Shown: positions 1 through 8,694 of the stretch, one piece after another
How positions within the stretch are numbered: position 1 is the first letter of the stretch
How the letters are laid out: each line of letters begins with the position of its first letter
Assembly: GCA_020073345.1 (NCBI GenBank)
Contig: JAIQFI010000054.1
Span: 1 to 33,395 of the forward strand
DNA from: Terriglobia bacterium
Lineage (GTDB): Bacteria > Acidobacteriota > Terriglobia > Bryobacterales > Bryobacteraceae
Length of the DNA stretch: 33,395 bases
Direction: 5' to 3'
The notes under the pieces: generated by a model
Told to the model about the DNA's origin: nothing
The model's input: only the letters and a program-made list of their open reading frames with translations
Database searches by the model: none
Translations under genes and position numbers: made by a program

Positions 1-516
1 CGCGGCACGGTGGTGACCGGAAGAATCGAAAAAGGGATCTGCAAGGTCGGCGAGGAAATGGAGATCGTGGGATTCCGCGATACTCGCAAGACCGTGGTCA
101 CCGGCGTCGAAATGTTCAAGAAATTGCTCGACCAGGGCGAAGCCGGCGACAACGTCGGCTTGCTTCTGCGCGGCATTGAAAAGGACGACGTGGAGCGCGG
201 GCAGGTGATCGCGAAACCCGGGTCGATCAAGCCGCACAAGAAGTTCAAGGGCGAAGTGTACGTATTGAGCAAGGACGAAGGCGGACGGCACACGCCGTTC
301 TTCAAGGGGTATCGGCCGCAGTTCTATTTCCGCACCACCGACGTGACGGGAGTCGCGCAGTTGCCGGCGGGGATGGAAATGGTGATGCCGGGCGACAACG
401 TGCAGCTCGAAGTCGAGCTGATCACGCCGGTCGCCATGGACAAAGGGTTGCGCTTCGCGATTCGCGAGGGCGGCCGCACGGTAGGCGCCGGAACGGTATC
501 CGAGATTTTAGAATAA
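1..516 (+). CDS. tuf: Elongation factor Tu, C-terminal part (5' end outside window)
   Basis: This GTPase delivers aminoacyl-tRNA to the ribosome. Only the last 171 residues are visible, corresponding to the beta-barrel domains 2 and 3. The frame is open from base 1 and reads [12 protein letters not shown], the standard start of domain 2. The domain 3 stretch [17 protein letters not shown] and the ending [16 protein letters not shown] are family hallmarks. The GTP-binding domain lies upstream of the window. It ends 7 bp before rpsJ, the usual str-to-S10 junction, so the two are probably co-transcribed. The ATG at base 10 is an internal methionine or valine-region codon, not the start. Identification is secure. 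Confidence 0.98.
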   Translation, partial: RGTVVTGRIEKGICKVGEEMEIVGFRDTRKTVVTGVEMFKKLLDQGEAGDNVGLLLRGIEKDDVERGQVIAKPGSIKPHKKFKGEVYVLSKDEGGRHTPFFKGYRPQFYFRTTDVTGVAQLPAGMEMVMPGDNVQLEVELITPVAMDKGLRFAIREGGRTVGAGTVSEILE

Positions 517-523
517 GGCGGTC

Positions 524-853
524 ATGGCCAGTTTAAAAGAACGCATTCGCATTCGCCTCAAGGCGTACGATCACCGGGTCCTGGACCAATCGACGACGGA
601 AATCGTCGATACGGCCAAGCGCACCGGCGCGACGGTGGCGGGTCCCATTCCGCTGCCCACGGTCCGGAATCTGTACACCGTGCTGCGTTCGCCGCACGTG
701 GACAAGAAGAGCCGGGAGCAGTTTGAGATCCGGACCCACAAGCGCCTGCTCGATATTCTCGAGCCGACGCAGGACACGGTGGACGCGCTCATGAAGCTGG
801 ATCTGCCAGCGGGCGTGGATGTGGAGATCAAGGCATTTGGTAGGGGAAAGTAG
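524..853 (+). CDS. rpsJ: 30S ribosomal protein S10
   Basis: This is a component of the 30S head and, in many bacteria, also the NusE partner in antitermination. At 109 residues it is slightly longer than the usual 102-105. The central loop signature [19 protein letters not shown] and the following [16 protein letters not shown] are typical. The ATG at 524 follows tuf by 7 bp with only a weak GGCGG upstream, so translation is likely coupled to tuf. It is the first gene of the S10 block. I see no long leader of the kind that binds L4 in E. coli, because tuf sits directly in front. Confidence 0.98.
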   Translation: MASLKERIRIRLKAYDHRVLDQSTTEIVDTAKRTGATVAGPIPLPTVRNLYTVLRSPHVDKKSREQFEIRTHKRLLDILEPTQDTVDALMKLDLPAGVDVEIKAFGRGK

Positions 854-877
854 GGCGGCAGTCGTCGGCCAGCAGTT

Positions 878-905
878 GTGGCCAGAGGCGAAGCCGGAAG
901 GCCAC
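878..905 (+). other. Hairpin in the rpsJ-rplC gap
   Basis: The arms GTGGCC (878-883) and GGCCAC (900-905) are perfect complements and enclose a second stem, GGC-gaa-GCC (887-895). The structure sits 14 bp before the rplC start, in the only sizeable gap (66 bp) of the first part of the S10 block. No T-run follows, so it is not an intrinsic terminator. It could be an mRNA processing or translational control element. That role is inference. Confidence 0.4.
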
Positions 906-919
906 GAGAGTGAGATGTT

Positions 920-1555
920 ATGAGCCCAGGAATTTTAGGTAAAAAGATCGGGATGACGCAGGTGTTCCGGGCCGATGGCCAGGTAGTGCCGGTGACGGTG
1001 CTCAAGGCCGGTCCGTGCGTGGTCGTGCAGCGCAAGACGCCGGCCATCGACGGATATGACGCCGTGCAATTGGGCCTGATGGAATACGTCAAGAAATCGC
1101 GCATCAACAAGCCGGACACGGGACATTTGAAAAAGTCCTCCGCCGAAGGCGTGAAGTTTCTGCGCGAGTTCCGTCTGGGAGACGGATCGAACGGCGACTT
1201 GAAGCCGGGCGACCGCGTGCTCGCCGACGAATTCAAGCCCAATGAAAAAGTGGACGTCATCGGCATCAGCAAAGGCCGCGGCTTCGCGGGCGTCGTGAAG
1301 CGTCATCATTTCCGCGGGAGCGACGACACACACGGTTCGATGTTCCACCGCGCGCCTGGTTCGATCGGTGCGTCCAGCTTTCCTTCGCGCGTTTTTCCCG
1401 GTATGCGGATGGGCGGTCGCATGGGAACCGATCGAGTCACGGTCCGCAACCTCGAAATCGTTCAGGTGGACGTCGAGGACAACGTGATCCTGGTGAAAGG
1501 CGCCGTTCCGGGACCCAACGGCGGATACGTCGTGGTGAGGAGGTCCAAGCAATAG
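920..1555 (+). CDS. rplC: 50S ribosomal protein L3
   Basis: L3 is an early assembly protein whose long loop reaches toward the peptidyl transferase centre. The product is 211 residues, normal for the family. The N-terminal [13 protein letters not shown], the central [17 protein letters not shown] and the [13 protein letters not shown] loop are diagnostic. The last of these carries the segment that is glutamine-methylated in enterobacteria; here no Gln is seen at that place. The start ATG at 920 follows a GAGAGTGAG stretch that can serve as a Shine-Dalgarno site. The stop is 2 bp before rplD. Confidence 0.98.
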   Translation: MSPGILGKKIGMTQVFRADGQVVPVTVLKAGPCVVVQRKTPAIDGYDAVQLGLMEYVKKSRINKPDTGHLKKSSAEGVKFLREFRLGDGSNGDLKPGDRVLADEFKPNEKVDVIGISKGRGFAGVVKRHHFRGSDDTHGSMFHRAPGSIGASSFPSRVFPGMRMGGRMGTDRVTVRNLEIVQVDVEDNVILVKGAVPGPNGGYVVVRRSKQ

Positions 1556-1557
1556 TC

Positions 1558-2181
1558 ATGCCGAGCGTAGACGTCATCGATCTCAGTAACAAAAAAGTCG
1601 GCACCCTGGACCTGGCCGACGCGGTGTTCGCCGCTCCGGTCAACGAAGCGCTGCTGTACGAAGCAGTCCGGCATTATCTGGCCGGCACCCGGCGCGGAAC
1701 GGCTAAAACAAAGACCCGGCACGAAGTGGCTGGATCGGGCAAGAAGCTGTGGAAGCAGAAGGGTACGGGCAGGGCGCGCATGGGCTCCATCCGCAGTCCT
1801 CTGTGGCGGCACGGCGGCACGACTCATGGCCCGCAACCGCGCGACTACTCTTATAAACTGCCCAGGAAAATGCAATTAGGCGCCTTGCGAAGCGCGTTAT
1901 CGGCGAAACTTCGCGACGGCGAACTGCGCGTGGTGCGCGAATTTGCTTTGAGCGAAGCCAAGACCAGGCTGATGCGCCAGACGCTGAATGCTCTCGAAAT
2001 CGCGCGCACGGTGCTGCTGGTGGACAACGCCGAAAATCGCAACCTCGAGCTATCCAGCCGGAATCTGGAAGGCGTGAAGCTGGTCGCCAGCCGCGACGTC
2101 AATGTGTACGATCTGCTGGGTCACCAGCAAATCCTTCTAACCGAAGCCGCGGCCAAGAAACTCTCGGAGGGCCTGCAATGA
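1558..2181 (+). CDS. rplD: 50S ribosomal protein L4
   Basis: L4 lines the exit tunnel and is the autoregulator of the S10 operon in enterobacteria. The 207 residues include the conserved globular and loop segment around residues 45-85 (GTAKTKTRHEVAGSGKK, then KQKGTGRARMGSIRSPLWR), which is the extended tunnel loop. The C-terminal part ends VYDLLGHQQILLTEAAAKKL, as usual. It begins 2 bp after rplC and its stop overlaps the rplW start by 4 bp (ATGA), so translational coupling to rplW is likely. Confidence 0.98.
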   Translation: MPSVDVIDLSNKKVGTLDLADAVFAAPVNEALLYEAVRHYLAGTRRGTAKTKTRHEVAGSGKKLWKQKGTGRARMGSIRSPLWRHGGTTHGPQPRDYSYKLPRKMQLGALRSALSAKLRDGELRVVREFALSEAKTRLMRQTLNALEIARTVLLVDNAENRNLELSSRNLEGVKLVASRDVNVYDLLGHQQILLTEAAAKKLSEGLQ

Positions 2182-2468
2182 ATTCATTGATGGAAGTGAT
2201 CAAGCGGCCCATCGTGACGGAAAAAGGCGTCACCAAGAAGGACTCCGAGCGCACCCTGTGTTTCGAAGTCGATGCAAACGCCAATAAGACTCAGATCCGG
2301 CAGGCAGTCCAGCTGTTGTTCAAAGTGAAGGTGTCCGATGTTCGCACCACCACCACTGCGGGCAAGCTGCGGCGGCGCGGGCGGTTCGCCGGATATCGCT
2401 CCGACTGGAAAAAAGCCTACGTGAAACTGAAGCCCGGCGAAAAGATGCCGGAGTACGCGGAGATCTAA
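2178..2468 (+). CDS. rplW: 50S ribosomal protein L23
   Basis: L23 sits at the tunnel exit and is the docking site for trigger factor and SRP. The 96 residues match the family length. Visible landmarks are [11 protein letters not shown] at the N-terminus, the [20 protein letters not shown] helix-strand, the basic loop [20 protein letters not shown] and the ending [13 protein letters not shown]. The start overlaps the rplD stop by 4 bp. Its presence beside the SRP RNA gene elsewhere in this window is coincidental in position but linked in function. Confidence 0.97.
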   Translation: MNSLMEVIKRPIVTEKGVTKKDSERTLCFEVDANANKTQIRQAVQLLFKVKVSDVRTTTTAGKLRRRGRFAGYRSDWKKAYVKLKPGEKMPEYAEI

Positions 2469-2472
2469 TTTA

Positions 2473-3303
2473 ATGCCGGTCAAAACATACAGACCTACCA
2501 CTCCGACGCGCCGTTTCCAGACGGTGGTTTCGCGCGAGGACATCACCAAGCAGACGCCCGAAAAGAGCCTGGTGAAGGGCAAGCCGGGCACCGGCGGACG
2601 GAGCAGCACGGGCCGCGTGTCTTCCCGGTTCCGCGGCGGCGGACATAAGAAGGCGTATCGCGAAATCGATTTCAAGCGCGACAAGGCGGGCATCGCCGCG
2701 GTGGTAGCCTCCATCGAATACGATCCCAACCGCAGCGCGCGCATCGCCCTGCTGCATTACGTTGACGGCGAGAAGCGCTACATCCTGGCGCCGGCTGGCC
2801 TCGAAGTCGGACGCAAGATTCTGTCGGGACCCGACGCCGATATTCTGATCGGCAATTCGCTACCCCTCAAGAATATTCCCGCCGGTACTGTCGTCCACAA
2901 CATCGAGCTGAAGCCGGGCAAGGGCGGGCAGATGGCGCGCTCAGCGGGCGCCCAGGCACAGCTGGTATCGAAAGAAGGCGAGTACGCCCTCTTGAAGCTG
3001 CCTTCGGGCGAGATTCGCAGAGTTCTGGTGGACTGCGCGGCGACCATCGGGCAGGTCGGCAACGTCGAGCACGAAAACGTGAGCCTGGGCAAAGCCGGGC
3101 GCAAGCGCTGGATGGGTAAGATGCCGCACAATCGCGGCGTTTCGATGAATCCCGTGGATCACCCGCACGGGGGCGGCGAGGGCAAGACCAGCGGAGGCCG
3201 TCATCCGGTGACGCCCTGGGGCCAGCCCACGCGCGGCTTCAAAACGCGCAATAACAAGCGCACCAATAAGTTCATCGTGACGCGGAAGGCCAAGAAACGA
3301 TGA
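2473..3303 (+). CDS. rplB: 50S ribosomal protein L2
   Basis: L2 is needed for subunit joining and peptidyl transferase activity. The 276 residues are typical. The invariant C-terminal segment [19 protein letters not shown] is present, with His230 standing at the place of the functionally important His229 of E. coli L2. The N-terminal half has the OB-fold signature [18 protein letters not shown], followed by the SH3-like half. The gene follows rplW by 4 bp. Nothing is unusual in it. Confidence 0.99.
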   Translation: MPVKTYRPTTPTRRFQTVVSREDITKQTPEKSLVKGKPGTGGRSSTGRVSSRFRGGGHKKAYREIDFKRDKAGIAAVVASIEYDPNRSARIALLHYVDGEKRYILAPAGLEVGRKILSGPDADILIGNSLPLKNIPAGTVVHNIELKPGKGGQMARSAGAQAQLVSKEGEYALLKLPSGEIRRVLVDCAATIGQVGNVEHENVSLGKAGRKRWMGKMPHNRGVSMNPVDHPHGGGEGKTSGGRHPVTPWGQPTRGFKTRNNKRTNKFIVTRKAKKR

Positions 3304-3322
3304 AAAGGATGACGAGATAGTC

Positions 3323-3661
3323 ATGGGACGCTCACTACATAAAGGTCCGTTCGTGGACGACCACCTGGCCGTTAAGGTCGCTGCGCTGAACGAGAAGAAC
3401 GAGAAGAAGGTGGTGCGGACATGGTCGCGCCGCTCGACCATCGTGCCCGAGTTCATCGGCCACACGTTAGCGGTCCACAACGGCAAGAAGTTCATCCCGG
3501 TGTATATCACTGAGAATATGGTCGGCCACAAGCTCGGCGAATTTTCGCCCACGCGCGTATTTAAAGGTCACGGTGCCAAGGCAGCCGCCGCGGGTCCTGC
3601 AGGCGCGCCCGCTGGCGCGGCACCCGCGGGAGCGGCGGAGAAGACGGCGAAACCGGCTTAA
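3323..3661 (+). CDS. rpsS: 30S ribosomal protein S19 with Ala/Pro-rich tail
   Basis: S19 forms the 30S head with S13 and contacts the A-site finger. The first 88 or so residues are standard ([60 protein letters not shown]). The product is 112 residues against the usual 90-95. The extra ones form a low-complexity tail of Ala, Gly and Pro ending in EKTAKPA. A similar kind of tail occurs on L29 and L15 in this block. The tail probably is flexible and solvent-exposed; that is inference. Confidence 0.98.
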   Translation: MGRSLHKGPFVDDHLAVKVAALNEKNEKKVVRTWSRRSTIVPEFIGHTLAVHNGKKFIPVYITENMVGHKLGEFSPTRVFKGHGAKAAAAGPAGAPAGAAPAGAAEKTAKPA

Positions 3662-3685
3662 AGGAAACAACCAGGAGATATAACG

Positions 3686-4051
3686 ATGCAAGCCAGAGCC
3701 GAAGCCCGATACCTCCGAACCTCGCCGCAGAAAGCGCGCCTGGTGATCGACCTGATCCGCGGCCAGAAAGCCGGCGAGGCGATCCACATTTTGCGCGCGG
3801 TCAACAAGCGCATCGCGCCCTCGATTGAAAAAGTGCTGCGCTCGGCGATCGCCAACGCCGAAAATCGCAACAACGACGTCGACGTGGATACCTTGATCGT
3901 CACCGAATGTTATGTGAATGAAGGGCCGCGCATGAAGCGCATCCGCGCAGCTCCGATGGGCCGCGCCTACCGCTATCAGAGAAGAATGGCGCACATCGTA
4001 GTCGAGGTTGGTGACAAGAAACCCGACAGCGCGATGAAGGAGATCGGGTAA
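3686..4051 (+). CDS. rplV: 50S ribosomal protein L22
   Basis: L22 lines the tunnel, where its hairpin is the site of macrolide-resistance changes in other bacteria. The 121 residues are a little more than the usual 110. The landmarks are ARYLRTSPQKARLVIDLIRG near the N-terminus, SAIANAENRNNDVDVDTL in the middle and the hairpin with GPRMKRIRAAPMGRAYRY. An AGGAG ribosome binding site lies 8 bp before the ATG. The stop codon is directly followed by the rpsC ATG. Confidence 0.98.
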   Translation: MQARAEARYLRTSPQKARLVIDLIRGQKAGEAIHILRAVNKRIAPSIEKVLRSAIANAENRNNDVDVDTLIVTECYVNEGPRMKRIRAAPMGRAYRYQRRMAHIVVEVGDKKPDSAMKEIG

Positions 4052-4960
4052 ATGGGGCAGAAAGTACATCCGTACGGGTTCCGGCTAGGCTTCACCAAGA
4101 CCTGGCGGTCGCGGTGGTTCGCCAAGCAGGACTACGCCAAGCTCCTGCGCGAGGATCTTGAGCTAAAGAATTCGCTGCGCGAGCGGCTGAAGGCGGCCGG
4201 CGTCAGCTCGATCGAAGTGGACCGTCCCGGCAACAAGCTGCGCATCACCATTCACACCTCGCGTCCGGGAATCATCATCGGCCGTAAGGGCGCGGAAATC
4301 GAAAAGCTGAAGCAGGATCTGGCCAAGAAAACCAAGCGCGAAGTCTTCATCGACATTCAAGAAGTCCACAAGCCCGAGCTCGACGCGCAGCTGGTTTCCG
4401 AATCGATCGCCTTGCAACTCGAAAAGCGCGTGGCGTTCCGGCGTGCCATGCGTAAGGCCGTGGATTCCGCCCTGCGCTTCGGCTGCAAAGGGATTAAAGT
4501 CCGGGTTTCCGGACGGTTGAACGGCGCGGAAATCGCGCGCACGGAATGGTATCTGCAGGGCCAGCTTCCGCTGCACACGCTGCGCGCGGACATCGATTTC
4601 GGGTTCAGCCAGGCGTACACCACTTACGGCGTGATCGGCGTCAAGTGCTGGGTGTACAAAGGCGAAATTCTGCCGGGAGCCCAGCCGCGCGGGCTGCGCA
4701 ATGAGCCGGAACCACGGCGGGCGCCGCGTCCGGATCGTGACCGTGGCGATCGGCGCGACCGGCCGCCTCGGCCGGCGTTTGTGTCCGATGCCGCCGGTGG
4801 AGCGGTCCAGCAAGCACCCGGTGAAATGGCGCGCCAGGCGATCTTGCCGCCGATGGCCGCTCCGGTGCAGCCGGCCTGGAAACAGGACAGCAAGCCCGAG
4901 GGCGGAGAACCCGCTGCCGCACCGCCTCCGGCCACGCCTGAAGGCGAGAAGAGCGAATAG
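4052..4960 (+). CDS. rpsC: 30S ribosomal protein S3 with long Pro/Arg-rich C-terminal extension
   Basis: S3 forms the mRNA entry site and takes part in the ribosomal helicase. The N-terminal domain ([13 protein letters not shown]), KH domain ([19 protein letters not shown], about residues 68-86) and C-terminal domain ([31 protein letters not shown]) are intact up to about residue 210. The protein runs to 302 residues against about 215-235 in most bacteria. The added 90 residues begin with an Arg/Asp/Pro-rich stretch ([19 protein letters not shown]) and end in Pro/Ala/Glu. The reading frame remains uninterrupted up to its stop 30 bp before rplP, so the extension is genuine. Confidence 0.98.
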   Translation: MGQKVHPYGFRLGFTKTWRSRWFAKQDYAKLLREDLELKNSLRERLKAAGVSSIEVDRPGNKLRITIHTSRPGIIIGRKGAEIEKLKQDLAKKTKREVFIDIQEVHKPELDAQLVSESIALQLEKRVAFRRAMRKAVDSALRFGCKGIKVRVSGRLNGAEIARTEWYLQGQLPLHTLRADIDFGFSQAYTTYGVIGVKCWVYKGEILPGAQPRGLRNEPEPRRAPRPDRDRGDRRDRPPRPAFVSDAAGGAVQQAPGEMARQAILPPMAAPVQPAWKQDSKPEGGEPAAAPPPATPEGEKSE

Positions 4961-4990
4961 CAACCGAGAAACGTTTAGGAACGAACCCCT

Positions 4991-5407
4991 ATGTTGATGC
5001 CGAAGAAGGTGAAGTATCGCAAGCAGCAGCGCGGGCGCATGGCCGGGAAGGCTTGGCGCGGCTCGTCGCTGGCGTTCGGCGATTACGGTTTGAAAGCCAT
5101 GGAATGCGGCTGGATCACGGACCGCCAGATCGAAGCGGCGCGCGTCGCGATGACGCGTTCCATCAAGCGCGGCGGTAAAGTCTGGATCCGGCTGTTCCCG
5201 GACAAGCCCATCACCAAGAAGCCGGCTGAAACCCGCATGGGTAAAGGCAAGGGTGCTCCGGAGCAGTGGGTGTGCGTGATCCGGCCGGGGAAGATTTTGT
5301 TCGAGATGGAAGGCGTCGACCTGGCGATTGCCAAGGAAGCGATGCGTCTGGCCGCGGCGAAAATCGGGATACCGACCAAGCTCGTGACGCGCGAAGGCAT
5401 GGACTAG
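4991..5407 (+). CDS. rplP: 50S ribosomal protein L16
   Basis: L16 organises the aminoacyl-tRNA site of the 50S subunit. The 138 residues agree with the family. The start [16 protein letters not shown] is the standard N-terminus, so the ATG at 4991 is preferred over the one 6 bp later. Further landmarks are [17 protein letters not shown], the helix [20 protein letters not shown] and [20 protein letters not shown] with the conserved Arg-Met-Gly loop. It lies 30 bp after rpsC and 18 bp before rpmC. Confidence 0.98.
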   Translation: MLMPKKVKYRKQQRGRMAGKAWRGSSLAFGDYGLKAMECGWITDRQIEAARVAMTRSIKRGGKVWIRLFPDKPITKKPAETRMGKGKGAPEQWVCVIRPGKILFEMEGVDLAIAKEAMRLAAAKIGIPTKLVTREGMD

Positions 5408-5425
5408 GGGCTGAACGAGGAGCAC

Positions 5426-5773
5426 ATGAAGGAGAACGCCGAAAAATTCCGGGCACTGGATGCGGCCGAGCTCGATAAACAGTTGCGCGAAGGCGCCGAG
5501 CAGATGTTCCGGCTGCGGTTCCAGATGTCGATGGGCCAGATGGACGGGGTCAAGAAGGTCCGCACGCTTCGCAAGGAGCGCGCGCGCATTCTGACGGTGC
5601 TGAAGGAAAAGGGAGTGGCGCCTTCCGCCGCCGCGGCCGCGCCGGTCCCGCTGGTGACCAAGGTCGCTCCGAAAGCCGCGAAAGCAGCTCCCAAGAAGGC
5701 CGCCTCCAAGACGGCAGCCGCGAAAACAACGGTCCGAAAAAAGGCAGCAATGACGAGTAAGAAAGGCCGGTAG
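5426..5773 (+). CDS. rpmC: 50S ribosomal protein L29 with Ala/Lys-rich tail
   Basis: L29 is a small two-helix protein near the tunnel exit. The first 65 residues fit it: FRALDAAELDKQLREGAEQ, LRFQMSMGQMDGVKKVRTLR and RARILTVLKEKG. Normal length is 60-75, but this product has 115. The last 50 residues are a repetitive Ala/Lys/Pro stretch (APKAAKAAPKKAASKTAAAK) that looks like the tails of histone H1-like proteins. The ATG at 5426 has a GAGGAG site 5 bp upstream. It is followed after 3 bp by rpsQ. Confidence 0.96.
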   Translation: MKENAEKFRALDAAELDKQLREGAEQMFRLRFQMSMGQMDGVKKVRTLRKERARILTVLKEKGVAPSAAAAAPVPLVTKVAPKAAKAAPKKAASKTAAAKTTVRKKAAMTSKKGR

Positions 5774-5776
5774 CCG

Positions 5777-6112
5777 ATGGCGGAAACTACCCCCAGTAAT
5801 AAGAACGAAAAGGTTGGCTCGGTCGTGTCGTCCAAGATGGCCAAGACCATCGTGGTCGAAGTCATCCGGCGCGTGCCGCATCCGCTGTACAAGCGCATCA
5901 TCAGCAAGCGCAGAAAGTTCTACGCGCACGACGAGCAGGGCGAGGCCAAGGTGGGTGATGTGGTGCGCATCATCGAGTGCCGCCCGCTGAGTAAGTTAAA
6001 GCGCTGGCAGTTGAAGGAAGTGCTGCGCAAGGCAGTGCAGGTCACTACGGATTTGAGCGCGATCGGCATTGAGACCGGCCCGGAGAAGCGGGCGTCGAAG
6101 AAGAAACGGTAG
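5777..6112 (+). CDS. rpsQ: 30S ribosomal protein S17
   Basis: S17 is a primary 16S rRNA binder with an OB fold. Diagnostic parts are VGSVVSSKMAKTIVVEVIRR, HPLYKRIISKRRKFYAHDE and the GDVVRIIECRPLSKLKRW segment. The 111 residues exceed the usual 80-90. An extra 10 residues lie at the N-terminus and about 20 at the C-terminus, the latter ending in a basic run RASKKKR. It begins 3 bp after rpmC, so the pair is translationally linked. Confidence 0.98.
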   Translation: MAETTPSNKNEKVGSVVSSKMAKTIVVEVIRRVPHPLYKRIISKRRKFYAHDEQGEAKVGDVVRIIECRPLSKLKRWQLKEVLRKAVQVTTDLSAIGIETGPEKRASKKKR

Positions 6113-6142
6113 TAGGGAAGTTAGAAGCCAGGAGACAAGATC

Positions 6143-6511
6143 ATGATCGGGATGCGGACCATTCTGGAGGTAGCCGATAACAGCGGCGCCCGCAGGCTTG
6201 CCTGCATATTGCCGCGCGGAGGCGACCTGGGGTTGCGAGCCGGATTGGGCGACGTCGTCACGGCCAGCGTGAAAGAAGCCGCGCCCGATTCGCAGGTGAA
6301 GAAGGGCAAAGTAGTGCGCTGCGTAATCGTCCGGATGCGCAAGGAGACCCGGCGCAAGGACGGAACCTACATCCGCTTCGATTCCAACGCCGCCGTGCTG
6401 ATCAATGAGCTGGGCGAGCCGGTGGGAACCCGCGTGTTTGGACCGGTGGCGCGCGAGCTGCGCGAGAAGCGCTTCATGAAAATTGTGTCGCTGGCCCCGG
6501 AGGTGATCTGA
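6143..6511 (+). CDS. rplN: 50S ribosomal protein L14
   Basis: L14 forms an intersubunit bridge. The 122 residues are exactly the usual size. Typical segments are [53 protein letters not shown] and the ending [20 protein letters not shown]. The ATG at 6143 follows an AGGAG site. The next gene begins 2 bp after its stop. Confidence 0.99.
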   Translation: MIGMRTILEVADNSGARRLACILPRGGDLGLRAGLGDVVTASVKEAAPDSQVKKGKVVRCVIVRMRKETRRKDGTYIRFDSNAAVLINELGEPVGTRVFGPVARELREKRFMKIVSLAPEVI

Positions 6512-6513
6512 CC

Positions 6514-6897
6514 ATGGCCCGCAAGATTGCTCAGCGGCATCAGAACAACCCCACGCCGCCGGTGAAGATCAAGATCCGGCGGGAAGATACTGTCAAGGTC
6601 ATCGCCGGTAAGGACAAGGGCAAGACCGGCCGCGTGCTGCAGGTCGACCGCGAGCGCGGCAAGCTGCTGATCGAAGGCGTGGGGATGGTCAAGCGCCACA
6701 CGCGGCCGAACCCTCAGCGCCAGATCAAGGGTGGCATTGCGGAGCGCGAAAGCCCCATCGCGATCTCGAACGTGATGCTGCTGACTTCAGGCGGCGTGCC
6801 GACACGCGTCGGTTATCGCATCGAAGGAACGGGAGCGTCCTCCCGGCGGGTACGCTATGCGCGCAAGGGTGGCGAGATTTTGGACAAGAAGGCGTGA
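6514..6897 (+). CDS. rplX: 50S ribosomal protein L24
   Basis: L24 starts 50S assembly. The KOW motif is plain: IRREDTVKVIAGKDKGKTGR, followed by VLQVDRERGKLLIEGV and KRHTRPNPQRQIKGGI. The protein is 127 residues against about 100-110. Roughly 18 residues precede the usual start, but the first ATG follows the rplN stop by 2 bp and no internal ATG near the motif offers an alternative, so the extension is probably real. The C-terminus closes with a basic segment ending GGEILDKKA. Confidence 0.97.
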   Translation: MARKIAQRHQNNPTPPVKIKIRREDTVKVIAGKDKGKTGRVLQVDRERGKLLIEGVGMVKRHTRPNPQRQIKGGIAERESPIAISNVMLLTSGGVPTRVGYRIEGTGASSRRVRYARKGGEILDKKA

Positions 6898-6913
6898 CAC
6901 AAAGGTTTAAACC

Positions 6914-7459
6914 ATGCCAGCCAGACTGAAAGAAACATACCAGAAGAAAGTGGTTCCGGCGCTGACCAAGGAGTTCGGCTACCAGAACATGATGGCCGTG
7001 CCCAAACTGCAGAAGATTTCGTTGAACATCGGGCTGGGCGAGGCCACGCAGAACGGCAAGCTGATGGACGGCGCGGTGAACGAGCTGGGCCAGATCGCCG
7101 GGCAGAAGCCGGTGATCACCAAGGCGCGCAAGTCCATCGCCGCATTCAAGCTCCGCGAGGGCAATGCCATCGGCTGCATGGTCACGCTGCGCGGCGACCG
7201 CATGTACGAATTCTTCGACCGGCTGGTGAACGTATCCCTGCCGCGCGTGCGCGATTTCCGCGGCGTGTCGGCCAAGTCCTTCGACGGCCGCGGCAATTAC
7301 ACGCTGGGCATTCATGACCAGCTCATTTTCCCGGAGATCGACTATAACAAGGTCGACAAGGCCAAGGGAATGAATATTTGCATCACTACCAGCGCCAAGA
7401 CCGATGCGGAGGGTCTGGCGTTGCTCAAGCATCTCGGGATGCCCTTCCGCACTCAGTAG
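6914..7459 (+). CDS. rplE: 50S ribosomal protein L5
   Basis: L5 binds 5S rRNA together with L18 and contacts the P-site tRNA. At 181 residues it is standard. Landmarks are [56 protein letters not shown] and [20 protein letters not shown]. The C-terminus ([16 protein letters not shown]) is also canonical. It is 16 bp after rplX and 10 bp before rpsN. Confidence 0.99.
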   Translation: MPARLKETYQKKVVPALTKEFGYQNMMAVPKLQKISLNIGLGEATQNGKLMDGAVNELGQIAGQKPVITKARKSIAAFKLREGNAIGCMVTLRGDRMYEFFDRLVNVSLPRVRDFRGVSAKSFDGRGNYTLGIHDQLIFPEIDYNKVDKAKGMNICITTSAKTDAEGLALLKHLGMPFRTQ

Positions 7460-7469
7460 CAGGAGACAT

Positions 7470-7679
7470 ATGGCCACTACCGCCAAAATTGCAAGAGACG
7501 AAATGCTCGCCGTCGCGAAGGCCGCCCATAAGCCCAAGCTCAGCTGCCGGCATCGCAACCGCTGCTTCCGGTGCGGACGCCCGCGCGGGTTCTTACGGAA
7601 ATTCAAGCTGTGCCGCATCTGCTTCCGCCAACTGGCGCTGGCCGGGGAAGTCCCCGGCGTGATCAAGGCCTCTTGGTGA
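7470..7679 (+). CDS. rpsN: 30S ribosomal protein S14, zinc-binding type
   Basis: S14 completes the 30S head. Of two family types, this is the zinc type: the motif C-x2-C-x12-C-x2-C is seen as [20 protein letters not shown]. The product is 69 residues, near the 61 typical of that type, with 8-10 added at the N-terminus. A longer frame runs 66 bp upstream into rplE, but the ATG at 7470 has AGGAG 4 bp before it and gives the family-like start, so I chose it. A zinc-independent paralogue might exist elsewhere in the genome; it is not in the window. Confidence 0.96.
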   Translation: MATTAKIARDEMLAVAKAAHKPKLSCRHRNRCFRCGRPRGFLRKFKLCRICFRQLALAGEVPGVIKASW

Positions 7680-7713
7680 TGAGCCTCATGGTGATGCGAA
7701 GGAGTGTGAAAGA

Positions 7714-8112
7714 ATGACGACAACCGATCCGATCGCCGACATGCTGACGCGCATTCGCAATGGAATCGCCGCGCGTCACCCCAAGGTGGATGTGCCGGCA
7801 TCGCGGCTGAAGGGCGATATCGCCAAGATCCTCAAGGATGAGGGCTATATCGCCAATTACAAGCTCACCGAGGATGGGACCAAGAAGTCGATCCGTATTT
7901 ATCTTAAATACACGCCCGGCAACATGCCGGTGATTTCGCGGATCGAGCGCGTGTCGCGGCCCGGCTGCCGCGTGTACGTAGGCTCGAAGAGCGTGCCCCG
8001 CGTGCTGGGCGGCCTCGGGATCAATATTCTGACCACGCCGCGCGGCGTGATGACCGGCAGCACGGCCCGCAAGGAAGGCGTCGGCGGCGAAGTGCTGTGT
8101 CACGTTTGGTAG
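7714..8112 (+). CDS. rpsH: 30S ribosomal protein S8
   Basis: S8 is a primary binder of the central domain of 16S rRNA and represses the spc operon in E. coli. The 132 residues start with DPIADMLTRIRNGIAARHPK, as expected. The C-terminal RNA-binding part has YVGSKSVPRVLGGLGINIL and TTPRGVMTGSTARKEGVGGE. An AAGGAG site lies 9 bp before the ATG. The enterobacterial target of S8 is near the start of rplE; I did not identify an equivalent here. Confidence 0.99.
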   Translation: MTTTDPIADMLTRIRNGIAARHPKVDVPASRLKGDIAKILKDEGYIANYKLTEDGTKKSIRIYLKYTPGNMPVISRIERVSRPGCRVYVGSKSVPRVLGGLGINILTTPRGVMTGSTARKEGVGGEVLCHVW

Positions 8113-8138
8113 GAGAGATTTAGCAACGGAGTTCTTAT

Positions 8139-8693
8139 ATGTCACGAGTCGGAAAAAAGCCCATCCCGGTGCCCAAGGGCGTGAAGCTCACCATTGGCAA
8201 CGAATTGACTGTGGAAGGGCCCAAAGGCAAACAGACGGTTCCCATTCCGGCGGGAGTCTCCCTCCGTCAGACCGACGGGATTCTCGAAATCCTCCGCGAC
8301 AGCGATCAGCAGGCCGCGCTACACGGATTGACGCGGGCTTTGGCTTCGAACGCGGTGGTAGGAGTGTCGGCCGGTTTCACCCGGGAACTGCAACTGTTCG
8401 GCGTCGGATACAAGGCCGATGTTAAGGGACGCATTGCGACGTTTACCCTGGGTTACTCTCATCCGATCGAGTTCTATCTTCCGGATGGCATCGACATGAA
8501 AGTGGAAAAGCCGGTGAACAATCTCACGCCGTTGATTCTGACCGGTGGCGACCGGCAATTGCTGGGCCAGGTGGCGGCCAATATGCGCGCCCTGCGTCCG
8601 CCGGATCCATACAAGAACAAGGGAATCCGCTACGCCGGCGAAGCTCTGCGCAAGAAGGCCGGCAAGACCGGCGCGGCGGGAGGCGCGAAGTAA
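8139..8693 (+). CDS. rplF: 50S ribosomal protein L6
   Basis: L6 lies near the factor-binding site of the 50S subunit and is made of two similar domains. The 184 residues start [15 protein letters not shown], and the family motif [10 protein letters not shown] and the C-terminal [21 protein letters not shown] are present. The last ten residues are a short Gly/Ala/Lys tail. The stop is one base before the rplR ATG, and the rplR ribosome binding site lies inside this gene. Confidence 0.99.
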   Translation: MSRVGKKPIPVPKGVKLTIGNELTVEGPKGKQTVPIPAGVSLRQTDGILEILRDSDQQAALHGLTRALASNAVVGVSAGFTRELQLFGVGYKADVKGRIATFTLGYSHPIEFYLPDGIDMKVEKPVNNLTPLILTGGDRQLLGQVAANMRALRPPDPYKNKGIRYAGEALRKKAGKTGAAGGAK

Positions 8694-8694
8694 C

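Noticed and set aside
571-1272. Long open frame on the - strand across rpsJ and rplC
   Set aside because: It is the shadow of two certain ribosomal protein genes in GC-rich DNA; it has no family motif and is rich in Ser/Arg/Pro.
4163-5929. 588-codon open frame on the - strand across rpsC, rplP, rpmC and rpsQ
   Set aside because: Despite its length, the + strand genes are certain. The frame encodes a His/Arg/Leu-rich sequence typical of the antisense of GC-rich genes.
6725-7801. 358-codon - strand frame over rplX, rplE and rpsN
   Set aside because: Shadow frame; all bases belong to recognised ribosomal protein genes on the other strand.
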